Assembly (NCBI RefSeq): GCF_965638725.1
Contig: NC_134963.1
Coordinates: 12,304,501-12,368,500 of the forward strand
Direction of reading: 5' to 3'
From: Aptenodytes patagonicus
Lineage: Eukaryota > Chordata > Aves > Sphenisciformes > Spheniscidae
DNA length: 64,000 nucleotides
Shown: in pieces, positions 1-33,400 of the stretch
Layout: every line of letters starts with the position of its first letter
Position numbering within the stretch: position 1 is the stretch's first letter
Program-made: the position numbers and the translations under genes
Notes under the pieces: generated by a model
What the model was told of the DNA's origin: nothing
The model's database searches: none
Seen by the model: the letters and a program-made list of their open reading frames with translations, nothing else

Positions 1-338
1 CATCTGCCCTCATCACCAAACATGTTTATATCCACAGAAAACCTTTCCAAGGTTCATAGTCAGTTGCCCCCCTTGATTTCATCACTGCGATAATGATACG
101 CAGGCCCTACAGTAGGGACAGGAAAATTATCGAATACCCAGGAGACAGAAAAGCGTGGCACTGCACGTGAGGATCTAAGAGGGTGCCATAATGCATCTCA
201 GAGCACTGCCTAGACCAAAGGCAGGATATTTTAGTTTTCTAGTAGTAGCAGAAATAGACAGTAGGGGCAGTTTTCTTGTAGGGGCAGAAAGGATAGCTGC
301 TGCCATCAACGTTCACAGTCAGGCAGGTCCGTTACCTA

Positions 339-5231
<4,893 letters not shown>

Positions 5232-5649
5232 CTTGAATTCCAGTTCTTCTCAGCTGCTTTGAGTAAAAATAGCTGAAGACATCTTGCATACCTAACATGG
5301 AAATGAAAGCAAACACAGATCTCTTGTCATTACAAAACCATTCTTTATACCCTGTACGTGAACAAAGGACATTGTACCACCACATAGCCAAGAACGCCAC
5401 ACCTGAAAGACAGGCACACGACAAAGTTTAATAAACATCAGACTAAAAGTTTAGTAATGACCTCTTTACCAGCACTCCCGTCAGAGCTAGTACCGCTCTC
5501 TAAAATCCCATCTTTTGTATTTCAGGGATAAATTCTGAACCTTGTGTTAAATGCATTAAAATGAATACCCAGACTTATGCCCACTGCCAATTATATCTTC
5601 TGGTTTTATCATTCCACCTCTTTCACACGTCTTTTTCCACGTCTTTCAA

Positions 5650-5745
5650 AGACACCGGAATCCACAACCGGATGACGTCACACCAGCGCAGCAGAGCTGT
5701 ATCCCGCAGAGGGCAGCGCTACAGACGTACGGGGCCACGCAAACG
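5650..5745. promoter_or_regulatory. GC-rich cluster in DEPDC5 intron 1: CRE palindrome plus CTCF-like site
   Basis: Within otherwise AT-rich intron sequence there is a short GC-rich island. It holds a perfect CRE octamer TGACGTCA (5673-5680) with GGA/ETS-like cores to its left. About 23 bases further on is CCCGCAGAGGGCAGC (5703-5717), which fits the CTCF core consensus at 14 of 15 positions by eye. The pairing suggests an intronic regulatory element or boundary about 1 kb downstream of the DEPDC5 promoter. Function is inferred from motifs only. Confidence 0.45.
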
Positions 5746-6613
5746 TTTCAGTCTGAGGCACTGATTTGCGTTACTTTGTTTTAACTGCATCAACCACTAC
5801 ATTTTTTCTTCCTGCCACTTTCACTTAACACAAAGCATATTTCAAAGGAGGACCTTTACTTTTACAGTTTACTCTTTTTAGAAGCGCGTTTAAACTGTAA
5901 ATTATCGGTAGGAATAAGGCTTTCTTCATAAAACTACAGCCACATTATTAAAATATAAGCTCTTCTAGTTATAACTGTACTCTTACACCAAATCAAAACA
6001 CAGAGGAACTTAAAAGTATGCCTTTCAAATAGACTATTGAGCTTGCAGATGTGCTTTTCAGAAAGTCGGTTCAATTACCGATCTACAAAGGCATGGTGGG
6101 AAAACACCGTACATCCAAAGTCTGTTAAAACAAGCTCTATAAAACCTTCAAACTTGGAATTGATGTGGGTCTGGAAGAAACAGACACTCGGCTGCAGCGT
6201 GTGACGGCAGGACTCGCACCGAGGGCGCACAGGTAAGCAGGGCCGGCAACGTACTGCCCCGCACGGGTGAAACGGAGAGCAGATAAACCCCAAACATTTA
6301 CAGCCAGCCCTCGTGCTCACGGTCATTAACCCAGGCACGGAAACGCCTGCGCTTCTTCAGTTGCGGGTTTATAAAATTGAGTTAGAGGAGTAAAACAAGA
6401 CGGCCGAGTTCTCCCCGGAGCAGCGGCTAGGGGCGGTCTGGCAGCAGCGGGCTCGGCGGGGGCCGCTACCCTCACGGAGGGCGGTGGCGCAGAGCGAGAA
6501 GCGCGGCGGCCCGCACCAGAACCCCGCCAGCCCCAGGGGAAGGGGAGCGGGGGGCACCGCGCAGCCCCGGGCGCGGAGGAAGCCCGGACGCCTCAACGCT
6601 CCGGGCCGCTCAC

Positions 6614-6830
6614 CGGCCACCGCGGGACGAGCCGGCGCCATAGCAGCGCCGGCGGGGCCAGCCTTCCAGCGGCAGGCCTGAGCGCAGCCCCACCCCTTCC
6701 AGCGGCCGCGGAGCGGGGCGAGGGACGACCGCGGGGCCCTGACCTCCCGGTCCCGTGTCCCCCGCCGGCCGCAGCGGCACCGTCCCGACGAGGCCCCTCG
6801 GGCAGCGCTCGCCACTTCCGCATCCGGGAC
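6614..6830 (-). other. DEPDC5: DEPDC5 non-coding first exon (5' UTR)
   Basis: In the CpG island the minus strand has a good donor, GGCCG|GTGAGC, with the exon border at 6614. It would splice to the acceptor near 5291 just upstream of the DEPDC5 start codon. The transcription start is not visible; about 6830 is a guess from the position of the ETS-like ACTTCCG (6815-6821) and the E-box at 6851. The exon is inferred from promoter position and splice signal only, with no coding content. Confidence 0.5.
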
Positions 6831-6840
6831 CGCCGGGCCA

Positions 6841-6860
6841 GCACGTGCGCGTCACGTGAC
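6841..6860. promoter_or_regulatory. Tandem E-boxes including a perfect GTCACGTGAC palindrome
   Basis: GCACGTGC (6841-6848) is followed two bases later by GTCACGTGAC (6851-6860). The second is an exact match to the palindromic CLEAR consensus bound by TFEB/TFE3/MITF, and is also a high-affinity USF site. It sits between the two divergent first exons, a suitable place to affect both DEPDC5 and PRR14L. The sequence match is direct; the choice of factor is inference. Confidence 0.7.
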
Positions 6861-7029
6861 GCCCACCACCGAGACGGGTGGGAAGGAGCGGGCCGGGCCC
6901 GGCCACCCCCACCGCGGGACGGCGGGCGGGGCCTCTGCCGAGGGACGGGCCCGGCGAGGGCACCGGAGGCGGGGCGGAGCGGCCGTTGGTGGGGGCGGGG
7001 CCACAGCAACGGCCGCCCGGGCCAGGCGC

Positions 7030-7133
7030 GCAGCTCGAGCGAGCGGGCCCGGATGAGGAAGTGATGTGACTGGGGAGGGGGCGGGCGGGCGGCGCGGGCA
7101 GGACCGGGGCCGGCAGCCGCCGCTGCCGCTGAG
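7030..7133 (+). other. PRR14L: PRR14L non-coding first exon (5' UTR)
   Basis: A GC-rich leader ends at the donor GCTGAG|GTAACG (7133). It is the best plus-strand donor in the island upstream of the PRR14L start exon, whose acceptor is TTTTTAG at 8608. The 5' end is not determinable here. Intron 1 (7134-8608) begins in the CpG island and otherwise holds nothing I recognise. Confidence 0.55.
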
Positions 7134-8653
7134 GTAACGGGAGCGGAGCGTGGGGCGACGCGGGGGTTCTGCGGGGGAGCGGACCGCTGCCGCCGTCGCG
7201 CCGCGGAGGAGGGGGGTCTCCGCCGCGGGCCCGCCTCTTCCGCCGCCGGTTGGGAGTGGGCAGCGGCGCCCCCGGGCGAGGCGGGGCGGGGGGCCAGTCG
7301 CTGCCAAGGGGCCCTGCCCCGCCCGGGCGCGACGCGGCGGGGGCTCTGCGGGGCCGGGCCCGCTCCGTGCCGGCAGCGGGGGAGGCGGCGGCGGCGGCCG
7401 GGCACCGGCGGTTGCATAGTTACCGAGAGCGGGGGCCTCCTCCGGTGCGCTGTCTCGGGGCGGGTGCAGACCGCCGGGGACGGGCGTAGCGGATCTCGCC
7501 TCCGGTCGGGCCGCCGCTGTCCGGGGCCGAGGCGGGGGCTTCTGCCTCGAAAGAAGGAGAAGGGTTCGAGGCCGAGTCTGTCCGCGCTGCGGCGGCGCTT
7601 CGAACAAAGGGGCGCTCCCGCAGCCGGCGCTCCCGCAGTGCGGGCCGGCCGGCACCATAGCTGGAATGAATGAGTCAGGATCGCTAGAAAGGTGATCATT
7701 TCCTAAAGACAGCGTCCTCGTGTATTGCCGTGAGGCTGGCGCCGGCGAAGCGCGTTTCTCTATAGGCTGGTTTCCCTTAAGGAGCCGGGAGATCAGCGCT
7801 CGACTAATGAGCCCGTGTTTTTGTAAACCGATGCTCCTGTAAAAACCTGGCTTAGCCCATTCCTGTTTATCCATATACCTTCAGGAGCGATTAGATTGTA
7901 GCATCTTCACATCGGGGTTTTCGTTATGCCGACAGCGCTTGTGTCAGATCAGTCGGAACTCCTCTCCTCTGTGATGCGCGCGCTGCTGTGTGCTCTCGCT
8001 GACAAAGCAGGCTGCCGGGGACCAGCGCGTTCAGTTCTGGGCTGAAGAGGATCCCGACACCGGTACCAGGGCTGTGTGGAAGAGCAGTGCTGGCACAATG
8101 CATCCTACGTACAGCGTGTTGGGTGCTTAGGTGAGAGAAGCTACAAGGCACAGTGTATGATGGATGATGTCCCGGAAAGTGTTCCTTCAAGGCAGAAAAC
8201 ATATGAAGAAAAGTTGGGGTTTTTTTCCCAAAGATTAGAAAAAACTTAAGAAAATCACAGGAAAACAAATGACGCTTTAGTTTTAGCCAAGGAGTAGGAT
8301 GTCTAATCCAAGCCCAAGCGATTTGCTTTATAGTCTCTTTGCAGATTTTCCAGAAGATGAGGGTGTATCTGCAGGGAGACGTTTGAATGTGAAAATGAGG
8401 CTTGGGAATATCTGTTTGTCCATACTCTCTTCTTTTGTTAATGAAGCGTTTGCTTAGATACTCAAATGTTTCTTGGCTCCTTTCTTAAAAAGTTATTTGG
8501 AAGTATCTTTCTTAAATGTAGATGCCTGAATCTTGAAGAATGAAGCTTTTCCTTTTAATCTAGAGATTACTGCTACGTATGTTGATTTAACATTGCTTTT
8601 ATTTTTAGGGTAAACTGTGAAAAGCTCAGGACAACCGATCTTCAGCTGCCCTG

Positions 8654-24638
<15,985 letters not shown>

Positions 24639-27600
24639 AGGAGCCATTTAGCTGAAAATGGTCCAGTCAGCTCCTTTAGTATTTTAGTCCTGTTGGGAGA
24701 AATCTACTGACTTCTTCATACATTACTCTACCACTCTGTTCTAATATCTGATGATCAGTTTTTGGCTGTGGCCTTCTTTAAGGTGCTATTTTATTTTATT
24801 TTAAAATGCTATTGGAGGGATTCTTTTAGGTCCCTGTTTGACTGTAACACAGCCACATACAATTTACCATTCCTTCCCCAACCTCTGGAAATTACTGCTA
24901 ATGTTTAATTAAGTTTAAACACCTTTTGGGGGTAGAGTAGGAGTGTAAAGGAGGAAGTAGTGCACCTTCAGTGATGCTAGAACTCTGTACTCCAGATCAT
25001 TTGCACATTTGAGTCTGCTGTTGTTACTGTAATGGCTGTTTTGAAGAACCTGACAGAAGAGATATGGTGTTTGATAAAGATGAATTCTAGCAAACACATT
25101 CTTCATATACCACTAAATTTTTAATAATTAAAAGTAGCTGTCTGGGTTTGCTTTCAATTGTTTCTTCCTTCCGTTTACTTAGAAGGTTCCTTCTGAGTTT
25201 CTGTGCCCTTCCTGGCTTCAGGCAGCAGAAGCCCCACATAACTAGATTTTAAATAACTTGCACTTTGTATGTGTTTCTCTATTTGCTGCATGAGGACACC
25301 TTTTAACATGATTGAGTTCAAAAAAAGGTAATATTTTAAGAAAAAATTGTGCCCAGTACTAATTTTTCCCAAATAGTAGAGTTTTTAACTACTTGACTAT
25401 TGCCAACCTCTTCCCCAGAGGAAAAGGTAATTAGCCCACGAGGATGTTAAGCTGCAGGATACGTAAGTAGAGGTTTTTAGTTAACTGAGCTGAGCTGCTG
25501 TATGCAGGGAACACCAGCAAAATCTTTGAGATTCATTTTTAAGTTATTTAATTCCAGTAAAACATCAACTTAATTGTAATGCCAACAAGAAAATAATTTT
25601 TTTTCCATCTTGAGGGGTTTTTTACCACTTTAGATTTACAATTCATGTAGCTCATAATTAGATATTCTCTGTACAGCACTGTTGTACATAATAGCTAGTG
25701 TTGTACAAAGAGCCTCCTAGCATGTGGAAATTTTTTTTTTCTTCATTATGTAAGGCCATATGTAATTATCTGATGCAGCACTGGGTAATTTCTCAGCTAT
25801 ACCTTTTGAGGGAAGAGAGCTCCTTTCTGGGATAACTTCTGTTAAACTTACTTGAAGCATAATTCAAAATGAATGCTAGCTGCGTTCAGGTAATTTCTGT
25901 CCTTTAGTGCCTATAGAAGTTATTCAGGCAAAGCTGTCATTGCTGGGATGCTCAAATATAATTAGTCTGTTCTTTCTTTCACTTGTCACTTGAAACTTGC
26001 ACTTTCTTATTTACCTACCCATATAATATAGTTTCTGTTTACCTTCAAAATGAGCAAATATCTAGTGGGTGGGTATTTTTAATAAAGTCCCAATAAATGC
26101 AGGACTGAAAATACCGCCATTATCTTCTGTTGCTCTGCCACTTCTGTTACTGACCGAACAGAAAACTAAAAATTAACAATCTGTTGAATTTGAGAGCTTT
26201 GAAAGTAGAGAAATGGAAAAGGATTAGTACACTGTGTGTGCCTGAGTCTTGAAAGAAATGTAATCTGGGCTTGTTTTACTCCCAGCTGATGTGCTGGGAT
26301 TGCTAGAAGTTTACATTCTTGTTTTGGAGGCTAATTATCTTTAATCAGGAAGACTGAAGAAGAGAGAGGAATGCACACTTAAAGTAGTGGTGTTTGGGTT
26401 TTGAGGGTAAAATAACAAGGCAGGCAAACTTTGAACATATTGACATACTATTTCAGCAGCAAGGTCTGGTTAACCTATTTGGACTGCTAGAGAACATTTT
26501 AATTGATCCTCTTTATTTTTATAAAAAGAAATCCCTAAAAAATAAAGGTTGACTGCCTTTTTAAAAATGTTTAAAACTTTCCCTGTACTGGTTTATTAGC
26601 CCAATTGTTGACTGGTTGGAAGCTGTAGCAAGAGTGAGATATATATTTTTATGGGTTTATGCTATAGAATGGGGTTGTTACACAGCATTCATTCACCTTC
26701 TATTAATATGGGAGGCTTCTAGTCCTGTGACACAATTGAGCTGTAGCCTTACTGGGGCTTTTAAGGAAACAAGGGTATGGGTGGGGAGGGAGGAAACTTG
26801 GGTCCAGGCGAAGTTCAGACCTCTAATGTGCTTCAAAACATGGAACGTGTTGGGTTTTTCCTTTGGGTTGTGGTTTTTTGAGGGGGGTTGGGTTTTTTTT
26901 TTTCATCTGCTTCCCTGCTCTGTCCTGTTTCTGATTGCTTTGAAATAACATTTCTTAGCTTTCTTTTTAACAGCTACAGCAGAGAGAGCAGAGCAAAGGA
27001 AACACTCCATTCTCTTTTGTTTACAATAACTGGAGGAGTTAATTACAAAATGATGTTGCAGTTGCCTAGCTTGTCCCAGACCTTAGTTTGTGGAAACCCA
27101 AATATACAGCATTATTCTGTTTTGGTTTAGTATTCATATGGTGATAGAGATGCAAGCTAATTGAGACAAAGCATCTCTTCCCCACCTCCAGCATACAGAT
27201 GTCAGTCATGCTTGTGCACTTTTTCTTTTTTCCTTTCCCACCTCTGTTCCTGTTTACAGCACTCGTGGAACAGCCTTGTTCCTTGTGGCTGCTGCTTGTA
27301 CACTGGGAGTGATGACTGTGCAAAAGCTAGGTATTTGCCACTGAGCTGCTTCTGTCCCAGGTAATTGAAAGAAAAAAGTTTAGAGGATGCATCTTTTGGC
27401 ATCTTGCATACTTCCCTAGCTGAAGGACATGTACACTTGCTTTTTTATAAAGTGAACCCACTCCAGTGAGGATTTTATTTTTATCATCATGGAAAGACAT
27501 TGTACTTACTGCTCACAGAATGATGACTTAGAGCAGCTTGAGAAGAATTGCAAAGCTTTTGCTGTGTACTGTCTCTTAGTAGTAAGTTTTGCAGAGCCAG

Positions 27601-28085
27601 GCAGCTCTTTGCTAAATTTGCTGATTATGGGAGGTAGAAAGATCACTTTCCAAAAAAAAAAAAAGAAAAAAGAAAAAAAAAATCTTATTTCCATCATGCT
27701 ACGACTGGAGCAGCTGAGGCTACTTAATGTACGTTACAGCATTTGCCTGGCTTGGCTGGCCTTGTGGCTGCATACATTTGAGTTCTGATGCTGGATATGA
27801 TTTTCTGCAAGCAGTTCTCATTTATTGTATTTGATTTGAGGTAGGCCTTTGGTATATTATGTTCCAGGTGCTCTTCTAGAATATGGATGGTAACTGTGGA
27901 TTAAAAGTCTATATGATGCTATTAAATTAACAAATAGCTCAATGAGAATTTGTACACTTGTGCCATTAGCCTCCATCATGCTATTGGCATTTTGTTTCTG
28001 TTCAATATTGTGTGAATCTAAAATTTTACTGTTTCTTTTGTGTGTGTTTTTAATTTATGGAAATAAATTTTTCTGAGAACCTTTC
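24639..28085 (+). other. PRR14L: PRR14L 3' UTR
   Basis: AT-rich sequence without splice-consistent coding potential follows the PRR14L stop codon. AATAAA hexamers occur at 26081, 26092, 26541 and 28062. The last is followed by a T-rich stretch and is the likely distal site; the earlier ones could give shorter transcripts. The exact end is not proven. Confidence 0.6.
28062..28067 (+). terminator. Likely distal PRR14L poly(A) signal (AATAAA)
   Basis: A canonical AATAAA is followed within 30 bases by T-rich sequence, with GT-rich sequence just upstream. It lies at the end of the long A/T-rich 3' UTR. Confidence 0.5.
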
Positions 28086-30409
28086 AGGTTTTTTAAGGCC
28101 TTCTTTAGTCTTGTATCAGTAAATACACGATATATCTGTCTTGCATACATGGGGGGGAGAGGTCAAATCTTCAGAGATTAACACCGTTAAGTAACTGGGT
28201 GGGCTGTTGGTGAGGCATGGAGCAGCAATTCTAGTGTTCATTCATCTGTAGCCATACTTTAACACGAACAGGAACAGACCTGGGGAATTTTAAGCATGAT
28301 CCTAGCTACTGTTCATAGCATTGACACGGCATCCATCTCTTAAGGTAGCAGAGTAGCAGGAGCCAGACAGCACAGACAGTTCCTGCTAGGTTCAGAACCG
28401 AGAGATTCAAAGCTGAAGCAGGCCAGTAGTTCATGTACTACAGTCTGTGCAAGGCATCAGACTGATGTTTTTAAACCAAAGCCAAAGCATAGGAACATCA
28501 AAAAGGCCTGTTAAGCATCTGTAATGTCTATGCCAGAAAACAACTCCCCCTTCCCCTCCCCCCCAACCCATAAAATCTTGTGTATAACCCAGATTTTTAA
28601 CTTATTTCTCTTCAGCTGCATGCTGCTTTTGGCAAAACTAAGCTGGTAGATGCGTTTCTTCACTCTGTTCTCATAACCCCCTTCTCTGATTGAAGTGCAG
28701 TGTTACGTGGGTCCCGCAGATGGCATGTAAGCTCCAGTAAAGAAAGCAAGGGAGCACCTCAGACCTAAACAAGCATCCTGCTGTTCCCCTGCTTCTTCAG
28801 GGCTACGGCTTGCTGGCTGCAACACAGTATACGAGGATTATGCTCTGTTACCATACTCGGACTTGCTTCATTCACTGTTTGCCTCTCCCTTTTTTCTCTG
28901 AAAGGTAGATGAGTTTGGACTTGCATCCTCTCTCTGTTGTTTGATTAGTCAATGTCAAACAATGGGATAAATGAGAAAGAGAACAGTCTTGGCTAAGATG
29001 CACTGAATCTAAAACCCTTGCTGCTGGTCAGAGTGCAATTTTTTTCTTTCTCAGGAAGACAAAAGGGGGAGGAGAGGGGTGACAGTAAGTCAAACAACAG
29101 AAAAGACAAGGTAGACAAAGACGTGGAACTAACTGTTTAAACCCAGGTATTCTTAGTGTTTTTTACAACTGAGTACTTTACTGCTGCCTCACTTTGTTGT
29201 TTTTGGTGGAGGGGTTTTTTAATGTTTTTTCCTTTATATGGCAGATACATTGACTTTATCTCTATTGCAGCTGGCATGTCTTCACTATTTGCATCTCATT
29301 TATTGCTAGCTGAGGTTAATACAACTGCAATATATGTAGCAAGGATTGGAAAGTTTGGGGTGAAGGATCTTTTAATTTTTTTTTTTTTTAAATTAAAAAT
29401 CTTAACCTTGCCTGGTTCAGGGTGCATGGGAGCAGACGGTGATAACACTCTTGCAAACTGAAATGAGCCCTGTCCATGAAGAGCCATCCACTCTAAATCT
29501 TTATCCACTGACAGGCAAAACAAATACATGATACATTCTGTTCAAAAGGCTTCATATCATGTTCAGGCAGTTTCTACTTGTAAAACCAATGCTGTTTAAT
29601 TGATAAATCATATTTTGACACTTCAGAGAATCATAGATTCAAAGGGTCAAAGTACTATAAAGTAATGGTTGGAGTTTTTGACAAGGTTGAATATCCATTG
29701 CTTTCCTTCACCTTAAGGCTGCAAAGCATCCAGTTCTGCTGGCTATTAGATGCCTTAATACATTAGTTTGTGAGAGAAAAATGTTTTGATTTACTCATAT
29801 AAATCCTTGGTTAAAAAAGCAAATACATTCTTCCTAGTTAAAAGCAGAAAAGACTACTGATTCTGATAGTAATTGCATATACAGCCTATAGCATATATGT
29901 GTATTCAGCAAGGACTATCTAGCTGCAACCAAAATCACGGATACAGGAGGACAATGTTGCAACAACCAAAATGTCAGCTGATTTTTTTTTGCATGGAAAC
30001 AGTTTATAAGACAAGCAAGGCAAACTGCTACCAACTAACCTGTGCCACTCATGACAGTCTGTATTTTAGTCCATGGTATTGGCCCTGCTATTTCCACAAA
30101 AATGCTGATTTCTCCATAGTAGTTGTACAGAACTGCTGATCCTAGTTCTGTGCTGTAGGTTATGCAGACTGGCCTGTGCTGTTCCACGTGATGCCATGCT
30201 CCAAACAAGAAAGGGGTGACATATGAGTAATATTACATTATCATGAACGTAAAATCTGCTTTTTTAAAAAAAAAAAAAGAGTATTCAGCATACATTTCTA
30301 GAGATGACTGTTTCCTTGCTGATTGCTTTGGACAGGTTAGACTTGCATATTTCCTTGTTTTCAACATTGATGGTGATGTATGTGCCTTGCAAAGCCTCTG
30401 TATTAGCTG
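28086..30409. other. Tail-to-tail region, includes 3' UTR of the transferrin-like gene
   Basis: The plus-strand PRR14L and the minus-strand transferrin-like gene end towards each other here. On the minus strand, ATTAAA at 29595-29600 and AATAAA at 29299-29304 are candidate poly(A) signals for the transferrin-like gene (3' UTR of about 0.8 or 1.1 kb). A degenerate CR1-like scrap may lie near 29630-29700. No other gene is seen. Confidence 0.45.
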
Positions 30410-33400
30410 TCAGTTCGATGAGGATGCACAAATATCCTGTTTGCAGAAATCTAAGATGCCTACGAACCAGTAAGAAAGTATACACTTAAAGATGCTATCA
30501 GCTTTAAAAATAACAGATTCTTCAGATACTATTCACCAAAACAGCAGAATAGAGGTAAAATTCCCCTTTTGAATTTCAGTTCTTTAACAACTTAGACTCA
30601 CAGAAGTCTAACTTACTGTGTAATCTTCATTTACTTCAATACAGATTTTTAGATCCCAAAACAGCTTGACCCTGGCTCATAGACAGTTTTAGTGATAGCT
30701 AAATGCATACTTCATAGAGCTTTCAGTGGAAAACAATGAAAAAACCATCCCTTAAGTTTATAAAGGTTTTGATCTTGAGTTCTCTAGTGCACTCTTTTTA
30801 AAAAGGAAATTATTTAACTTATTTTGAGGTTAATTCAAGAATTAAATATAAAATTTCTTATCTTCTTCCCAAGTTTGGCATATCCAAATGAACATTATAT
30901 TCCCTTTTCCCACAACTGATCTTTGGAATTGAAAGTAAAAATTTCAGAGTGGGAGTAAAACAGTCCTGTTTCAATAACCTCATATTTGCTCTAAAATGTA
31001 TTTGTTATTCTGTTCCTGCAGAGCTCCAGTTTCAGTGCTTTTGGATAGGAGTTGTAAGAGGCTCTAAAGGAGCTCCAAACACAGTACTCCTTGGAAAACT
31101 GTTACTAACAGGATTATGTAGAACATACTTCTCCATTCAGTCTAAACAAAAGGGCAATAGCTATGCACAGAAGGCTTCCCGCTTTGCATTTTTCTCTAAC
31201 TCAAAATTAAGAACTTGACTTTACCTGCAGGTGTACAGTTAAACACTGATTCTGCCAGTTGAAAGAAAGACACTCCAAGAATTTCCTGATATCTCATGTG
31301 ACTTGCATGAACAAGGTACTGAGTAGTATCTTTGAAAAGCAGATCACTTTCGCCATACTTCCACGACCGAAAGAGATGGAATTCAGAATCCAGTTTGCTT
31401 CCCAGAGATTCCTAAACAGAAAAGAAGTAAATTCCACAGCTTGGATCATAAATAGCAAAGTTAAGCTGGTGACCCTCAGTTTTATAGCAAAATCTAGCCG
31501 GGAAAAGGTTCCACTTTCACCTAGCACTGTACTTATTCATACAAAAAGATGCAGTTTTGCAGTGGCTTATTTCTCAGCAAAAGAAGTATAACCACTGTGG
31601 AATGGCAGCTGGTGCCAAAATGCCCCTTTAGAGAATCCAAATAACTATTTTCTCAATCTTCTATGCACTTTCTTAATTCTTTCATATTGGACCTGAAGGC
31701 ATTTTATGTATTTAATATATAAAGCTTTTGATCTGAAAGGGTTTTCAGCAGTCATACGTAACAAGTGATAACATGCTAACTTTTTCCCTGTTATCTGCCT
31801 TACCTGGGATTTCATTAGAAAGTCATAGATTTTAGTGACAGTGACTGGTCGAGTCATGACTGTGCTGGGGGGAATGGGGCCAAGGTTACAGCCTGCCCAT
31901 TCTGTGACTGCAGCACGCGTTCCATCCGGACACAAGAGTTCAAAGTCAATAGGGGTATAACCTTTTGCCCAACCAGACCTGTCCAGATCTGAAAAGAAGA
32001 TGAAGTGAAAGCAAATCCTTTTAAAAAATGATAGCAGAAGACAGGGTGAATCTCATGCAAAATGTTAAAAATTGAGAGGAAGAAGTTTAGTCAATATGTT
32101 CAAAACAAATGCAGCATACTATGTGGTCATTTATTAGGAACAGGGTAGTGTTTTCACTGCAGAAACAGGCCAGTGAACTTAAGTTGCACCTATCAACTAA
32201 AAACTAGAGTAACATCAAGGCATACGAACAGCTTATCATGCCTCATCTTCATCTGTAATCAGATTGCTTTCTGAAAACAAAGCAATTCAGCCTGCATGTC
32301 CTTTGCTTCCCCAAACAAACTGCTCATCGCTGCATGAATTCCTGTGGGTTTCCAGGCCCTTAAACCTCCACTTGATTTCAGAGAGATTCCTCTCTTAGAA
32401 AAGTCTCTTCTGTTACTGAAATTGCCTAAATTAGAATTTCAGTGTGCTTTATCAGGCTGAACAAAATGGGGGTTCCCTTTCTCTTCACCTCTATGAAAAG
32501 GCAGCATACTTTGGCTGTTAGAGCAGTGGCATAATTTAAGAAATTGAGGGGATTTAAGCTACTGTAACCAAAACCATTTTCATCAACAAAATCCAGTTAC
32601 TAGACTGTTGCAAAGATCAGTATTTCCCGGAGGAATTTAAACATTTCACAGTGTAGTAACAATGTTGTTTTAGAAATTGTGAAAGGCAAAATAATTTGCA
32701 GTATTTTTACCTATTAAGCTATTTGGACTTTTTATTCCATAAGTGCCTGTGAAACAACATGAGGAAGTTGCCATGTCACGATGAAGCCATACAACATCTC
32801 CCAGCACAAACAGCCCACAGCATTGCCCTTATCTGCCATTTTCATTCTTGAGACTCTGATTAAAACCAACAGGTACATGCGCTATGGCTGCCTATGGGAG
32901 AAAGTCTGGTGGGAAAAGTCGCTTGCTTTTTAAAGCTTTGAGCTTTCCAAAAATTAGTGCAGTCTCCAAGGATGATTACTCCCCAACACACACCTTGATC
33001 TTTGCACTCAGTGATTCCTCTTTGCTCTCTAACACTGAACAGTATCTGAACTTCGAGCTTTACTGGAACACCTACATGCAGGAACATTCTTGCAATCTTC
33101 CAGTCACAAACACAAAGCAATTAATGGACATAGATTAAACCTGTAAAAGCTGATCCTCACGAGTGATAGTCAATGTGTGGGAAGTAACTAATGAACATTC
33201 TCAAAGGAAAAGAGAATATCTGCATCTCACTCTCTATGTTCTGGAGTAGGTTAGAGTGTTCCAGGAAAGCTACATCTCCGAAGCTTCTTCCACTGGGATT
33301 GCCAACTAGGCACCTAGTGCAGGAAAAAAACCAAGAAGTTATCAGAGACAGCCACTACACAATGACTGACATTTGGACAGTCATCTGAAGCTAAAACAGG

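Larger units (their letters stand above)
6190..7660. promoter_or_regulatory. CpG island, bidirectional DEPDC5/PRR14L promoter
   Basis: About 1.4 kb very rich in G+C and CpG, with many GGGCGGG (Sp1-type) boxes, lies between the minus-strand first exon of DEPDC5 (border 6614) and the plus-strand first exon of PRR14L (border 7133). No TATA box is seen. ETS-like cores occur at 6815 and at 7057 (GGAAGTG). The two genes are also head to head in human, so the shared promoter is an old arrangement. The long open frames on both strands here (for example minus 6593-7699) result from GC richness and are not called as genes. Confidence 0.85.

Noticed and set aside
6593-7874. Long minus-strand open frames (368 and 340 aa) over the DEPDC5/PRR14L promoter
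   Set aside because: They are Pro/Arg/Ala-rich translations of a CpG island with no domain; low stop-codon frequency in GC-rich DNA explains them.
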